Positions 41,911 through 54,064 of a stretch of 64,000 nt of DNA are shown here, one piece after another (the first letter of the stretch is position 1; every line of letters starts with the position of its first letter). Under the pieces are notes generated by a model. The model did not search any database. It saw only the letters and a program-made list of their open reading frames with translations, and was not told the DNA's origin. Source of the stretch: Streptomyces fumigatiscleroticus (lineage in GTDB: Bacteria > Actinomycetota > Actinomycetes > Streptomycetales > Streptomycetaceae); contig NZ_BMQF01000002.1 of the NCBI RefSeq assembly GCF_014647975.1, forward strand, positions 248,001-312,000, given 5' to 3'. Made by a program: the position numbers and the translations under genes.

Positions 41911-43857
41911 CTACTCGGCCTGGAGCACCAGCAGCGCCAGATCGTCCTCCGGCGGCCGGGTGCCGAACTCGTGCACCAGCCGCTTGATGCGCTCCGCGAT
42001 CAGCTCCGCGCCCAGCCCCACGCACCCGGCCAGCGCCGCGGCGAGTCCGTCGCCGTCGTCGAACTGGCGGGAGCCGGAGCGCCGCTCGGTGACGCCGTCG
42101 GTGACGCAGAGCAGGGTGTCGCCGGGCCTCAGCACGAAGGTTTCGCTTGCGTAGGTGGCGTCCTCGACGACGCCGAGCAGGGTCTGCGGCTGCGCGGCCG
42201 TGCAGACCTCGCCGTCGGGGGAGAGCAGCAGCGGCAGCGGGTGCCCGGCGGAGGCGAGGGTGCAGCGGATGCCGCCCTGGAAGGGCACCAGTTCGCCGTG
42301 GAGGAGGGAGAGGAAACGGGTCTGCGGCCCGTCGCCGGTGCCGACGGGCCGGCCGCCCGCGGCCGCCAGCGCGCGGGCCGTCGCGTCCGCCGCCTCCGTG
42401 GCGTCGTCCAGCAGGAGCTGGTTGAGGCGGTCCAGGACGTCGGCGACCCCGTACCCCTCGCGGGCCAGCAGCCGCAGCCAGGGCCGGGCCAGCCCGATCA
42501 CGACGGCGGCCTCGGGACCCTTGCCCTGGACGTCGCCGATGGCGAAGCACCAGCGGCCGTCGCCGGCCGGGAAGAGGTCGTAGAAGTCGCCGCTCGGTCC
42601 GCCCTTGTCGCACGGCTCGTAGACCAGGGCGCTGTGCACTCCGGGGATCTCGGCGACGGCGCTGGGCAGCAGGCCGCGCTGGAGGACCGCGCTGATGGTG
42701 GCCTGGCGGGCGTACTGGCGGGCGGCGCCGATGGCGAGCGCCACCCGGCGGCTGAGGTCCTCGACCAGCCCGACGATCTCCTCGGGGAAGCCGGCCGTGG
42801 CCGCCCGCCCGATGATCAGGGTGCCCAGCGGCCGCCCGCCCGCGACCAGCCGGTAGGCGAGCGCGGTGCCCCGCCCGCCGCGGGGGCCCAGGGCCTCGCC
42901 GGGCCAGGGGTAGTCGGCGGGTCCGGGGCGCATCGGGTCGGACGGGGGCGGCGGATCCTTCTCCAGGGCCCGGCGCAGTTCCTCGATGTGGTTCTCGCTG
43001 CCGTGCCAGACGCGGGCGAGCCGCGGCCCGGGGCCCACGGTGACATCGGCCCAGCCGCCCGCGCTCTCGCCCTCGGCCGCGCGCGGCGATCCCCACCGCC
43101 CCATGACCTCGTCCTCCAGCCACACCGCGCACCAGTCGGCCAGCCGCGGCACGATCAGCTGCCCGGTGAGGGCGGCGACCAGGTCCTCGTCGAGCTGTCC
43201 GGCGAGCAGGTCGGAGGCCTCGGCGAGGAAGGACAGGGCGCCGCGGCCCAGCCACTCCCGGTCCCGCACGTCCCGTCCCTCCCGGTGCGGCTCGGGGGCG
43301 AGCAGCTCGGCGACCCTGAGGCCGCGTCGCAGGACGCGCTCCTCCTCGTCCGCCTCGTCCCGCTCGCTCTCGGGTCCGCCCGCGGCGGCCAGCCGCGCCC
43401 ACACGGTCTTGCGGCCGGTGCGGTAGGTGATGCCCCAGGCCTCCGACAGGGTGCCGACGAGCTGGAGGCCGCGTCCGTACTCCGGGATCTCGCGGCCCGG
43501 TTCGGCGTCGCTGTTGCGCGGGGCCCGCGAGGGGTGGTGGTCGCAGACCTCGATCACCAGTGCGCCGCTCTCCTCCAGCCGGCAGGTCAGCTCGACGTCG
43601 GTGCCGGCGTGCACGACGGCGTTGGTGACGAGTTCGCTGACCACCACCAGGGCGTCCTCGCGCATGCGGTCGGTGACGTGTGCGCTGCCGGGCGCGTCGA
43701 GGCCGGTCCAGTCGTCGAGGCAGTCCCGGACCATCGTCCTGGCCGAGCCGGGGGCGAGGGAGCTGCCGGGAAAGGTCGCGCAGGCCGCCACGTGCCCGGG
43801 CGCAGGCGTCTCAGAGGCACGGGCGAGAATCTCCCGTTGCGTCGGAATGGCCCCCAT
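41911..43857 (-). CDS. RsbW-like ATPase / GAF / SpoIIE phosphatase multidomain protein
   Basis: A 648-residue soluble signalling protein. Residues ~40-160 form an anti-sigma-type HATPase (VVVSELVTNAVVHAGTDVEL is the N-box; PEYGRGLQLVGTL the G-box). Residues ~200-400 are GAF-like. The C-terminus is a PP2C/SpoIIE phosphatase with SGDFYDLFPAGDGRWCFAIG, GDVQGKGPEAA and LCVTDGVTE, carrying the metal aspartates. Such proteins set partner-switching pathways by phosphorylating and dephosphorylating anti-sigma antagonists. It is divergent from the poly-HAMP kinase, 102 bases apart. A similar combination (OsaC with OsaAB) handles osmotic stress in S. coelicolor. Start is ATG. Confidence 0.92.
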   Translation of the reverse strand: MGAIPTQREILARASETPAPGHVAACATFPGSSLAPGSARTMVRDCLDDWTGLDAPGSAHVTDRMREDALVVVSELVTNAVVHAGTDVELTCRLEESGALVIEVCDHHPSRAPRNSDAEPGREIPEYGRGLQLVGTLSEAWGITYRTGRKTVWARLAAAGGPESERDEADEEERVLRRGLRVAELLAPEPHREGRDVRDREWLGRGALSFLAEASDLLAGQLDEDLVAALTGQLIVPRLADWCAVWLEDEVMGRWGSPRAAEGESAGGWADVTVGPGPRLARVWHGSENHIEELRRALEKDPPPPSDPMRPGPADYPWPGEALGPRGGRGTALAYRLVAGGRPLGTLIIGRAATAGFPEEIVGLVEDLSRRVALAIGAARQYARQATISAVLQRGLLPSAVAEIPGVHSALVYEPCDKGGPSGDFYDLFPAGDGRWCFAIGDVQGKGPEAAVVIGLARPWLRLLAREGYGVADVLDRLNQLLLDDATEAADATARALAAAGGRPVGTGDGPQTRFLSLLHGELVPFQGGIRCTLASAGHPLPLLLSPDGEVCTAAQPQTLLGVVEDATYASETFVLRPGDTLLCVTDGVTERRSGSRQFDDGDGLAAALAGCVGLGAELIAERIKRLVHEFGTRPPEDDLALLVLQAE

Positions 43858-43959
43858 GGACAGCTCCCCGAGCAGTTCGTACGAATACGCAGCAGTAGAT
43901 GCCGACAGAGTGACAGACTGGCCACGCCCATAAGCGCCGAGTTACCGAAGTGGGCCGCC

Positions 43960-46900
43960 ATGAGTGAGAACCGTGCTACGCGCGTGCTCGAAGACGGACA
44001 GAAAGACGTGCACATTCGCGCATCCGATCTGCGCCCACTGCTCGCCGCCATGATCGCGGCACGGGACGGAAGCTTCACCAAGGCGCCGGAGGACGGCCAT
44101 GGGATCGTGGCCGAACTGGTCGGGGTCTACAACCAGATCATGGACCGCAGCGTGCACTTCAACGTCGAGGTGCAGCGGGTCAGGCGGGAGCTGGTGCGGC
44201 ACGGGCGGATCGACGAGCGGCTGACCGCCAGCCCGGGGCAGGGTTGCTGGATGTCCCGCGTCAACGACGTGAACCATCTGCTGGACGCGCTGGTGGCCCC
44301 GGCGGCCAACGCCACACGCGTACTGGACGCGGTGGCGGGCGGCGATCTGACCCAGCGGGTCGATCTGCACGACGGGACCCGGCAGTTGCGCGGTGATCTG
44401 CGCCGGCTGGGCCGGGCCGTGAACACGATGGTCGACCAGCTGTCGCTGTTCACCGGCGAGGTGACGCGGGTCGCGCGCGAGGTGGGCACCGAGGGGCGGC
44501 TCGGCGGGCGGGCCAAGGCGCAGGGTCTCTCGGGCAGTTGGCGGGACGTCACCGAGGCGGTCAACACCATGGCGTCCCGGCTGACGGCCCAGGTGCGGGA
44601 CATCGCGGCGGTGACGACGGCGGTGGCGCGCGGCGATCTGACCCGCACGGTCACGGTCGAGGCCACCGGCGAGCTGCTCGAACTGAAGCTGACCGTGAAC
44701 ACGATGGTGGACCAGCTGTCCGCCTTCGCCGACGAGGTGACCAGGGTCGCCCGCGAGGTCGGCACCGAGGGCCAGCTGGGCGGGCGCGCCCAGGTGCGCG
44801 GCGTGTCCGGGGTGTGGAAGGACCTCACCGACAACGTCAACTTCATGGCGTCCAACCTGACCTCGCAGGTCCGCAACATCGCGCAGGTCACCACGGCCGT
44901 CGCCAACGGCGATCTGAGCCAGAAAATCACGGTCGACGCGCAGGGCGAGATCCTGGAGCTGAAGTCGACCATCAACACGATGGTCGACCAGCTCTCCGCC
45001 TTCGCCGACGAGGTCACCCGCGTCGCCCGCGAGGTCGGCACCGAGGGCAACCTCGGCGGCCGGGCCCAGGTGCGCGGCGTCTCGGGCGTCTGGAAGGACC
45101 TCACCGACAACGTCAACTTCATGGCGGACAATCTGACCTCCCAGGTCCGCAACATCGCCGCCGTCTCCACGGCCGTCGCCCAGGGCGACCTCGGCAAGAA
45201 GATCACGGTGGAGGCGAAGGGCGAGATCCTGGAGCTGAAGTCCACGATCAACACGATGGTGGACCAGCTCTCCGCCTTCGCCGACGAGGTCACCCGCGTC
45301 GCCCGCGAGGTCGGCACCGAGGGCAACCTCGGCGGTCAGGCCCAGGTACGGGGCGTCTCGGGCGTCTGGAAGGACCTCACCGACAACGTCAACTTCATGG
45401 CGCTCAACCTGACCTCGCAGGTCCGCAACATCGCCCAGGTGACGACGGCGGTCGCCAACGGCGATCTCTCCAAGAAGATCACCGTCGACGCGCGCGGCGA
45501 GATCCTGGAGCTGAAGGACACCGTCAACACGATGGTGGAGCAACTGCGCGCCTTCGCCGACGAGGTCACGCGGGTGGCCCGCGAGGTGGGCACCGACGGC
45601 CGGCTCGGCGGCCGGGCCCAGGTGCTGGGCGTCTCCGGCGTCTGGCGGGACCTGACGGACAACGTCAACTACATGGCCGACAACCTCACCTCGCAGGTCC
45701 GCAACATCGCCCAGGTGACGACGGCGGTCGCCAACGGCGATCTCTCCAAGAAGATCGACGTGGACGCGCGCGGCGAGATCCTGGAGCTGAAGACCGCCAT
45801 CAACACGATGGTCGACACGCTGTCCTCCTTCTCCTCCGAGGTGACCCGGGTGGCCCGCGAGGTCGGCAGCGAGGGACAGCTCGGCGGCCAGGCCAGGGTC
45901 GAGGGCGTGTACGGCACCTGGAAGCGCCTGACGACGAACGTGAACGAGCTGGCGTCCAACCTGACCACCCAGGTCCGCGCGATCGCCGAGGTGGCCTCCG
46001 CGGTGGCCCAGGGCGACATGTCCCGCTCCATCACGGTGGAGACCCGCGGCGAGGTCGCCGAGCTGAAGGACAACATCAACCTGATGGTGGCCAACCTGCG
46101 CGAGACGACGCGGGCGAAGGACTGGCTGGAGTCCAATCTGGCCCGGCTGGCGGCGCTGATGCAGGGCCACCGCGACCTGATGGAGGTCGCCGACCTGATC
46201 CTGCGCGAGCTGACCCCGCTGGTGAACGCCCAGTACGGGGCGTTCTACCTGGCCAATCCCGACGAGGACAGCGCGGCCCCGAGCGTGACCGGACCGGCGA
46301 AGGGGCTGGCCTTCATCGCCGGGTACGGGGCGGCGCAGGGCGCGACGACCGTGGAGACCGGCGGGCTGCCGGTGACCGGGCTGGTGGCGCAGGCGGCGCG
46401 GGAGAAGAAGCGGATCCTGGTGGAGGAGGCCCCGCCCGACTACATCAAGATCAACAGCGGGCTCGGGGAGGCCGCCCCGACCACCATCGTCATCATCCCG
46501 ATCATCTTCGAGGACAAGCTCCTCGGCGTGGTGGAGCTGGCCTCGTTCTCCCGCTTCTCCGATGTGCACCTGGCCTTCTTCGACCAGTTCGTCAACACCA
46601 TCGGTGTCGCGATCAACACCATCATCGCCAACTCCCGCACGGAGTCGCTGCTCGGCGAGTCCCAGCGACTGGCCATGCAGTTGCAGGAGCGCTCCGACGA
46701 ACTCCAGAAGCAGCAGCTGGAGTTGCAGCGCTCCAACGCGCAGCTGGAGGAGAAGGCGGCGCTGCTCGCCACCAGCTCGCAGTACAAGTCCGAGTTCCTG
46801 GCGAACATGTCGCACGAGCTGCGCACCCCGCTCAACTCCCTGCTCATCCTGGCCCGGCTGCTGTCGGACAACCCCGACGGCCATCTGTCCGACCAGGAGG

Positions 46901-48096
46901 TGCAGTTCGCCACCACCATCCACCGCTCGGGCTCCGACCTGCTCCAGCTGATCAACGACATCCTCGACCTGTCGAAGATCGAGGCGGGCCGGATGGACGT
47001 ACGCCCCAAGAAGCTGCCGCTGATCAAGCTGCTCGACTACGTCCACGCCACCTTCCGCCCGCTCACCCTGGACCGGGGGCTGGCCTTCGAGGTGGCGGTC
47101 GGCGAGGACGTGCCGAGGGAGATGTACTCCGACGAGCAGCGGCTCCAGCAGATCCTGCGCAACCTGCTCTCCAACGCGATCAAGTTCACCGCGTCCGGCA
47201 AGGTGGAGCTGCGCGTCAACCGCTTGCGGGATCCCGAGCACCAGTACGTCCGGGACACCGACGAGGTGATCGCCTTCGCCGTCGCCGACACCGGCATCGG
47301 CATCGCTCCGGAGAAACTCCCGGTGATCTTCGAGGCGTTCCAGCAGGCCGACGGCACCACCAACCGCAAGTACGGCGGCACCGGCCTGGGCCTGTCCATC
47401 AGCCGGGAGATCGCGGGCCTGCTCGGCGGCCGTATCGTCGCCGAGAGCGAGCCCGGCAAGGGCTCCACCTTCACCCTGTACGTCCCCGTCGTCAGCCCCG
47501 GTCACGCGGCGACCGGCCCGGTGCCCGAGGACCGTCACGCACCGCTGCCCGAGCAGGCCTCGTCCGAGGTGTTCGCGGCCGCGCACGACCCGGACGACTC
47601 CTGGCCTGCCGCCACCAAGCTGGAGGTGTGGACCTCGGGCCGGGCGGGCCGGGTGCTGGCCGGGCGGCAGGTGCTGATCGTCGACGACGACATCCGCAAC
47701 GTCTTCGCCCTCACCCATGTGCTGGGCCGGGTCGGCATGCCGGTGCTGTACGCGGAGAACGGCCGCGAGGGCATCGAGACCCTGGAACGCAACCCCGGCG
47801 TCGAACTGGTCCTGATGGACATCATGATGCCGGAGATGGACGGCTACGAGACCATCTCCGCCATTCGCCGCACCCCGCGCTGGACGGATCTGCCCATCGT
47901 CGCGCTGACCGCGAAGGCCATGCCCGGCGACCGGGAGAAGTCCATCGCGCGGGGCGCCAACGACTACGTACCCAAGCCGGTGGACGTCGACCGGCTGCTG
48001 ACCGTCGTCTCCGCCGTACTGGACCCCGACGGGGCGAAGGCCGAGGCGGCGGGGAGGCCGAGCACGCCGCAAGACGCCCCGCCGACGACAGAATGA
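43960..48096 (+). CDS. Soluble poly-HAMP hybrid histidine kinase
   Basis: A 1378-residue hybrid kinase with no transmembrane helix. Residues ~110-720 hold a HAMP array of six 92-residue repeats, each with [10 protein letters not shown] and a partner segment like [21 protein letters not shown] domain follows (~745-885), then a coiled coil, HisKA with phospho-His 952 in [12 protein letters not shown], HATPase ([21 protein letters not shown]) and a receiver domain with phospho-Asp 1287 in [13 protein letters not shown]. The layout recalls fungal group III (Nik1) osmosensor kinases and OsaA of Streptomyces. It is followed after 12 bases by a response regulator gene and is divergent from the SpoIIE phosphatase gene. 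The repeats are near-identical in DNA. Start ATG at 43960 lacks a strong ribosome site. Confidence 0.95.
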   Translation: MSENRATRVLEDGQKDVHIRASDLRPLLAAMIAARDGSFTKAPEDGHGIVAELVGVYNQIMDRSVHFNVEVQRVRRELVRHGRIDERLTASPGQGCWMSRVNDVNHLLDALVAPAANATRVLDAVAGGDLTQRVDLHDGTRQLRGDLRRLGRAVNTMVDQLSLFTGEVTRVAREVGTEGRLGGRAKAQGLSGSWRDVTEAVNTMASRLTAQVRDIAAVTTAVARGDLTRTVTVEATGELLELKLTVNTMVDQLSAFADEVTRVAREVGTEGQLGGRAQVRGVSGVWKDLTDNVNFMASNLTSQVRNIAQVTTAVANGDLSQKITVDAQGEILELKSTINTMVDQLSAFADEVTRVAREVGTEGNLGGRAQVRGVSGVWKDLTDNVNFMADNLTSQVRNIAAVSTAVAQGDLGKKITVEAKGEILELKSTINTMVDQLSAFADEVTRVAREVGTEGNLGGQAQVRGVSGVWKDLTDNVNFMALNLTSQVRNIAQVTTAVANGDLSKKITVDARGEILELKDTVNTMVEQLRAFADEVTRVAREVGTDGRLGGRAQVLGVSGVWRDLTDNVNYMADNLTSQVRNIAQVTTAVANGDLSKKIDVDARGEILELKTAINTMVDTLSSFSSEVTRVAREVGSEGQLGGQARVEGVYGTWKRLTTNVNELASNLTTQVRAIAEVASAVAQGDMSRSITVETRGEVAELKDNINLMVANLRETTRAKDWLESNLARLAALMQGHRDLMEVADLILRELTPLVNAQYGAFYLANPDEDSAAPSVTGPAKGLAFIAGYGAAQGATTVETGGLPVTGLVAQAAREKKRILVEEAPPDYIKINSGLGEAAPTTIVIIPIIFEDKLLGVVELASFSRFSDVHLAFFDQFVNTIGVAINTIIANSRTESLLGESQRLAMQLQERSDELQKQQLELQRSNAQLEEKAALLATSSQYKSEFLANMSHELRTPLNSLLILARLLSDNPDGHLSDQEVQFATTIHRSGSDLLQLINDILDLSKIEAGRMDVRPKKLPLIKLLDYVHATFRPLTLDRGLAFEVAVGEDVPREMYSDEQRLQQILRNLLSNAIKFTASGKVELRVNRLRDPEHQYVRDTDEVIAFAVADTGIGIAPEKLPVIFEAFQQADGTTNRKYGGTGLGLSISREIAGLLGGRIVAESEPGKGSTFTLYVPVVSPGHAATGPVPEDRHAPLPEQASSEVFAAAHDPDDSWPAATKLEVWTSGRAGRVLAGRQVLIVDDDIRNVFALTHVLGRVGMPVLYAENGREGIETLERNPGVELVLMDIMMPEMDGYETISAIRRTPRWTDLPIVALTAKAMPGDREKSIARGANDYVPKPVDVDRLLTVVSAVLDPDGAKAEAAGRPSTPQDAPPTTE

Positions 48097-48108
48097 GGCA
48101 CAGCCACC

Positions 48109-48708
48109 ATGAGCACTGAGGACATCACCGACGAGCGCGCCGGCATCCTCCTGGTGGACGACATGGAGGACAACCTGATCGCGCTGGAAGCGGTCCTGAG
48201 GTCCCTCAACGAACCTCTGGTACGCGCCCGCTCGGGCGAGGAGGCGATGAAGGCGCTGCTGCGCCGGCGGTTCGCCGTCGTCCTCCTCGATGTCCGCATG
48301 CCGGGCATGGACGGGTTCGAGACGGCTTCCAACATCAAACGGCTCGACCAGACCAAGGACGTCCCGATCATCTTCCTGACCGGCGCCGACGACGACTCCG
48401 GCTATGCCTTCCGCGGCTATGCGACCGGCGCCGCCGACTATCTGACCAAGCCGTTCGACCCGTGGGTGCTGCGCGCCAAGGTGACGGTCTTCCTGGACCT
48501 GTACCGCAAGAACCAGCAACTGGAGCTGCTGCTGGCGCAGGAGCAGCTCCACTTCGGCGAGATGAGCGCCCGGGTGGCCGAGCTGGAGGAGGTGCTGGAC
48601 GCCGGGGACGGCGAGCACGACGAGCGGGCGGCCCTGGCCACGGCCCGGGAACGGCTCGGGGAGCTCAGGCGGCTGGTGGAGTCGAACCGGCGCGGGCGGA
48701 GCGGATAG
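48109..48708 (+). CDS. Response regulator with coiled-coil tail (OsaB-like)
   Basis: A 199-residue protein. Residues ~12-130 are a receiver domain with LLVDDMEDN, phospho-Asp 61 in VVLLDVRMPGMDG, the conserved Thr in IIFLTGADDD and Lys in DYLTKPFDPWVLRAK. The last ~65 residues form a Glu/Leu-rich coiled coil (QQLELLLAQEQLHFGEMSARVAELEEVL), with no DNA-binding domain. It follows the hybrid kinase by 12 bases and is surely its partner. The form resembles OsaB of the S. coelicolor OsaAB osmotic pair. Output is probably through protein contact, perhaps with the divergent phosphatase. Start is ATG. Confidence 0.93.
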   Translation: MSTEDITDERAGILLVDDMEDNLIALEAVLRSLNEPLVRARSGEEAMKALLRRRFAVVLLDVRMPGMDGFETASNIKRLDQTKDVPIIFLTGADDDSGYAFRGYATGAADYLTKPFDPWVLRAKVTVFLDLYRKNQQLELLLAQEQLHFGEMSARVAELEEVLDAGDGEHDERAALATARERLGELRRLVESNRRGRSG

Positions 48709-48735
48709 CGCCCCGCCCGTGCCGCCCGCTACGGC

Positions 48736-50619
<1,884 letters not shown>

Positions 50620-50792
50620 GACATCCTCCGGGGCCCGCGACGGTGCGGCTGGCTCATTGCGGCTGTGGTCACTCACGGGCGACTGTTTAACTCGCGAGTA
50701 ACTATCGAGTGGGGATCAGCGTAAAGCTCGACCGGCCTGCACGTAAGGGCCCGTGCCCTGTCACTTCCTCCAGGAAGGACCCCCGCACAGAC

Positions 50793-50830
50793 GCGGGAGC
50801 CCGTCGCACTTTCGTACGACGGACTCCCGC
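50793..50830 (-). terminator. Candidate terminator downstream of lepA
   Basis: GCGGGAGCCCGTCG and CGACGGACTCCCGC pair at 13 of 14 positions around a 10-base loop. A second, 8-bp stem CGGGTCAC-TCCTC-GTGACCCG at 50845-50865 directly follows the lepA stop. Together they probably end the lepA transcript. Confidence 0.65.
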
Positions 50831-50868
50831 TCTGTCCGCTTTGCCGGGTCACTCCTCGTGACCCGTGA

Positions 50869-52737
50869 TCACTTCTTGCCCTTGACCGATCCCGCGCTGT
50901 CATCGCTGGAGAGAACGGCGATGAAGGCCTCCTGCGGAACTTCCACGGAACCCACCATCTTCATCCGCTTCTTGCCCTCCTTCTGCTTCTCCAGCAGCTT
51001 GCGCTTGCGGGAGATGTCACCGCCGTAGCACTTGGCGAGGACGTCCTTGCGGATGGCGCGGATGGTCTCGCGGGCGATGACGCGGGAGCCGATGGCGGCC
51101 TGGACCGGCACCTCGAAGTTCTGCCGCGGGATCAGCTCCTTCAGCTTGGCGACGAGCCGGACACCGTAGGCGTACGCCTGGTCCTTGTGCGTGATCGCCG
51201 AGAAGGCGTCCACCTTGTCGCCGTGGAGCAGGATGTCGACCTTGACCAGCGAGCTGCTCTGCTCACCGGTGGGCTCGTAGTCCAGCGATGCGTACCCGCG
51301 CGTCTTGGACTTCAGCTGGTCGAAGAAGTCGAAGACGATCTCGGCGAGCGGCAGGGTGTAGCGGATCTCGACGCGGTCCTCGGAGAGGTAGTCCATGCCG
51401 AGCAGGGTGCCGCGGCGGGTCTGGCACAGCTCCATGATCGCGCCGATGAACTCGGTGGGCGCCAGGATCGTGGCGCGCACGACCGGCTCGAACACCTCGT
51501 CGATCTTCCCCTCGGGGAACTCGCTCGGGTTGGTGACCGTGTGCTCGGTGCCGTCCTCCATGATCACGCGGTAGACCACGTTGGGCGCGGTGGCGATCAG
51601 GTCGAGCCCGAACTCTCGCTCCAGCCGCTCCCGGATCACGTCCAGGTGGAGCAGACCGAGGAAACCGACGCGGAAGCCGAAGCCGAGCGCGGCGGAGGTC
51701 TCCGGCTCGTACACGAGCGCGGCGTCGTTGAGCTGGAGCTTGTCCAGCGCCTCGCGCAGCTCGGGATAGTCGGAGCCGTCCAGCGGATACAGCCCCGAGA
51801 AGACCATGGGCTTGGGGTCCTTGTACCCGCCGAGCGCCTCCTGGGCGCCCTTGTGCTGGCTGGTGACGGTGTCACCGACCTTGGACTGGCGGACGTCCTT
51901 CACACCGGTGATGAGATAGCCCACCTCGCCGACGCCGAGGCCGTCGGCGGGCAGCATCTCCGGCGAGTTGGTGCCGATCTCCAGCAGCTCGTGCGTGGCG
52001 CCCGTGGACATCATCCGGATGCGCTCGCGCTTGTTGAGCTGCCCGTCGATGACACGGACGTACGTCACGACGCCCCGGTAGGAGTCGTAGACGGAGTCGA
52101 AGATCATCGCGCGGGCGGGGGCGTCGGCGACGCCGACCGGCGCGGGAATCTCGGCGACGACCTTGTCCAGCAGCGCCTCGACGCCGAGACCGGTCTTGGC
52201 GGAGACCTTGAGCACGTCGTCGGGCTCGCACCCGACCAGGTTGGCCAGCTCCTCGGCGAACTTCTCGGGCTGCGCGGCCGGCAGGTCGATCTTGTTCAGC
52301 ACGGGGATGATCGTGAGGTCGTTCTCCATCGCCAGATAGAGGTTGGCGAGGGTCTGCGCCTCGATGCCCTGGGCCGCGTCGACCAGGAGGATGGTCCCCT
52401 CGCAGGCGGCGAGCGACCGCGACACCTCGTAGGTGAAGTCGACGTGCCCGGGGGTGTCGATCATGTTGAGGATGTGCGTGTTGCCCGGGTCGTGCGTGGG
52501 CGCCCAGGGCAGTCGCACCGCCTGGGACTTGATCGTGATGCCGCGCTCGCGCTCGATGTCCATGCGGTCGAGGTACTGGGCGCGCATCTGCCGCTGCTCG
52601 ACCACACCGGTCAGCTGGAGCATCCGGTCGGCGAGCGTGGACTTGCCGTGGTCGATGTGCGCGATGATGCAGAAATTGCGGATCAGAGCCGGGGCGGTAC
52701 GGCTCGGCTCGGGCACATGGCTAGGGATCGCGGGCAC
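50869..52737 (-). CDS. lepA: Elongation factor 4 (LepA/EF4)
   Basis: A 622-residue ribosomal GTPase that acts on stalled or mis-translocated ribosomes. G motifs are [31 protein letters not shown] and [12 protein letters not shown]-like domains II, III and V follow, then the LepA-specific C-terminal domain ending [31 protein letters not shown] at 52737 gives the normal length; frames further upstream run into the divergent rpsT region. It stands opposite rpsT in the usual actinobacterial lepA-rpsT-holA arrangement. Confidence 0.97.
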   Translation of the reverse strand: MPAIPSHVPEPSRTAPALIRNFCIIAHIDHGKSTLADRMLQLTGVVEQRQMRAQYLDRMDIERERGITIKSQAVRLPWAPTHDPGNTHILNMIDTPGHVDFTYEVSRSLAACEGTILLVDAAQGIEAQTLANLYLAMENDLTIIPVLNKIDLPAAQPEKFAEELANLVGCEPDDVLKVSAKTGLGVEALLDKVVAEIPAPVGVADAPARAMIFDSVYDSYRGVVTYVRVIDGQLNKRERIRMMSTGATHELLEIGTNSPEMLPADGLGVGEVGYLITGVKDVRQSKVGDTVTSQHKGAQEALGGYKDPKPMVFSGLYPLDGSDYPELREALDKLQLNDAALVYEPETSAALGFGFRVGFLGLLHLDVIRERLEREFGLDLIATAPNVVYRVIMEDGTEHTVTNPSEFPEGKIDEVFEPVVRATILAPTEFIGAIMELCQTRRGTLLGMDYLSEDRVEIRYTLPLAEIVFDFFDQLKSKTRGYASLDYEPTGEQSSSLVKVDILLHGDKVDAFSAITHKDQAYAYGVRLVAKLKELIPRQNFEVPVQAAIGSRVIARETIRAIRKDVLAKCYGGDISRKRKLLEKQKEGKKRMKMVGSVEVPQEAFIAVLSSDDSAGSVKGKK

Positions 52738-52968
52738 GCAGGGTCCTGATTCTTGAGGCGTCCGCAGTGTCTGCGGTCTCGGGTCGGATCGATACGTAGC
52801 CTCCATGGTCCCACGGGCGCGGACCGGTGACCGGTTTGGGCCACCCAAAGGCCCACTGGTAATGTGGGGGGCTGTGTCTCATGCCCTCTCAGCGCGAGGC
52901 ACATCCTCTGGAAAATCACCGGTACGGGTCCCGTGCGGCCCCGTACCAGAACCTGAAAAGGCTCATTC

Positions 52969-53235
52969 GTGGCGAACATCAAGTCCCAGATCAAGCGGAT
53001 CAAGACCAACGAGAAGGCCCGGCTGCGCAACAAGGCCGTCAAGTCCTCCCTGAAGACCGCGATCCGCAAGGCCCGTGAGGCCGCTGCCGCGGGTGACGTC
53101 GAGAAGGCCACCGAGTACCAGCGCGCTGCCGCGCGTCAGCTCGACAAGGCCGTCTCCAAGGGCGTCATCCACAAGAACCAGGCCGCCAACAAGAAGTCGG
53201 CGCTGGCGCAGAAGGTCGCGTCCCTCAAGGGCTGA
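52969..53235 (+). CDS. rpsT: 30S ribosomal protein S20
   Basis: An 88-residue basic helical ribosomal protein that binds 16S rRNA early in 30S assembly. [29 protein letters not shown] at the start and [20 protein letters not shown] at the end are diagnostic. GTG start (valine codon read as Met). The codon choice is strongly biased (AAG for Lys throughout), as in highly expressed genes. It is divergent from lepA, 231 bases apart, and followed by a region of three tandem-repeat arrays before the convergent holA. Confidence 0.97.
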   Translation: MANIKSQIKRIKTNEKARLRNKAVKSSLKTAIRKAREAAAAGDVEKATEYQRAAARQLDKAVSKGVIHKNQAANKKSALAQKVASLKG

Positions 53236-53430
53236 CCCCTTCTCTTGATCTGACCGCCGGAAGGACCCAGAGCGGGCCCTCTCTCATCCGCTCCCGACCG
53301 GCACCCCGGGTCCGTACGCGGCCTGCGTTCGCCACGCGGGTACGGACTCACCGGCTTGGACCGAAGGCCCCTCGCCCTCCCTTCCCCGGGACGGCGGGGG
53401 GCCTTCGGCGTAGGCGCCCTTGCCGGATGG

Positions 53431-53583
53431 CTGTCCTTGGCGGACGCCTGTTCTTGGCGGACGCCTGTCCTTGGCGGACGCCTGTCCTTGGCGGACGCCT
53501 GTCCTTGGCGGACGCCTGTCCTTGGCGGACGCCTGTCCTTGGCGGACGCCTGTCCTTGGCGGACGCCTGTCCTTGGCGGACGC
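53431..53583. repeat. 17-bp tandem array, nine copies
   Basis: Units of CTGTCCTTGGCGGACGC start every 17 bases from 53431 to 53567; one (53448) has TTC for TCC, and a tenth at 53584 is decayed. Each unit contains GTCC-TTGGC-GGAC, a small inverted repeat. It lies in the convergent rpsT-holA gap; the frame-shifting period rules out a conserved coding repeat. Confidence 0.92.
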
Positions 53584-53642
53584 CTGCTCTTGCCGGGGAT
53601 TCCGCTTCTGGACGGCCGGGGCAGCTCGCCTGGAGGGGGGCG

Positions 53643-53790
53643 CCTCTCCAGGGGCGCCTGGGGCCTCTCCAGGGGCGCCTGGGGCCTCTCCAGGGGGCGC
53701 CTGGGGCCTCTCCAGGGGGCGCCTGGGGCCTCTCCAGGGGGCGCCTGGGGCCTCTCCAGGGGGCGCCTGGGGCCTCTCCAGGGGGCGCCT
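53643..53790. repeat. 21/22-bp tandem array, seven copies
   Basis: Seven units of CCTCTCCAGGGGGCGCCTGG plus two G, starting at 53643, 53664, 53685, 53707, 53729, 53751 and 53773. The first two are 21 bases (one G fewer), the rest 22. Each contains CCAGG-(GGGCG)-CCTGG, a 5-bp inverted repeat. It is unrelated in sequence to the 17-bp array beside it. Confidence 0.92.
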
Positions 53791-53840
53791 GAAAACTCCC
53801 CTCCATGAGGGTCCGGCAGGTCGGAGCCGAGCGACCGAGC

Positions 53841-53910
53841 GACCGGCCGAATGATCGGCCGACGACGAAGGACCGGCCGAATGATCGGCCGACGACGAAG
53901 GACCGGCCGA
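53841..53910. repeat. 30-bp direct repeat, two copies plus part
   Basis: Two identical 30-bp units (53841-53870, 53871-53900) and the first ten bases of a third. Each spans CGGCCGA-ATGA-TCGGCCG, a perfect 7-bp inverted repeat. This is the third kind of array in the rpsT-holA gap. Confidence 0.9.
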
Positions 53911-53941
53911 TCGACAAGGCACCGGGCTTGCCGGTCCCCGG

Positions 53942-53996
53942 CCGCAGGACGCCCTGTGGCCGCAGGACGTCCGGCCGGCCACAGGGCGTCCTGCGG
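53942..53996. terminator. 21-bp perfect stem-loop near the holA end
   Basis: CCGCAGGACGCCCTGTGGCC pairs perfectly with 53977-53996, and one more base pair closes at 53962/53976, leaving a 13-base loop. It is the strongest hairpin I saw in the window, placed 69 bases past the holA stop, between convergent genes. Probably a bidirectional transcription end, although without U-runs. Confidence 0.7.
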
Positions 53997-54064
53997 AGTG
54001 TCGTCCGGCGGACCTCGGTCTCGCGAGGACGCTCCCGGAGGGTGCCGAGGAGCCGAGCGTGCCG

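Noticed and set aside
43874..43890. Palindrome TTCGTACGAA between the phosphatase and kinase genes as an operator
   Set aside because: Only ten bases, without further symmetry or a known regulator; could be chance.
40897..43959. Very long open frame continuing upstream of the hybrid kinase on the plus strand
   Set aside because: It is the antisense of hemW and the SpoIIE phosphatase, open only because of GC-rich codon use; it has no domain and the kinase starts at 43960.
43942..48618. 1558-residue open frame on the minus strand opposite the kinase
   Set aside because: Shadow of the kinase and regulator; rich in His, Gln and Val from complementing GC-biased codons, with repeats that simply mirror the HAMP array.
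53420..53920. Repeat-rich proteins on both strands of the rpsT-holA gap
   Set aside because: Periods of 17 and 22 bases are not multiples of three, all six frames are similarly open, and no ribosome site or domain is seen.
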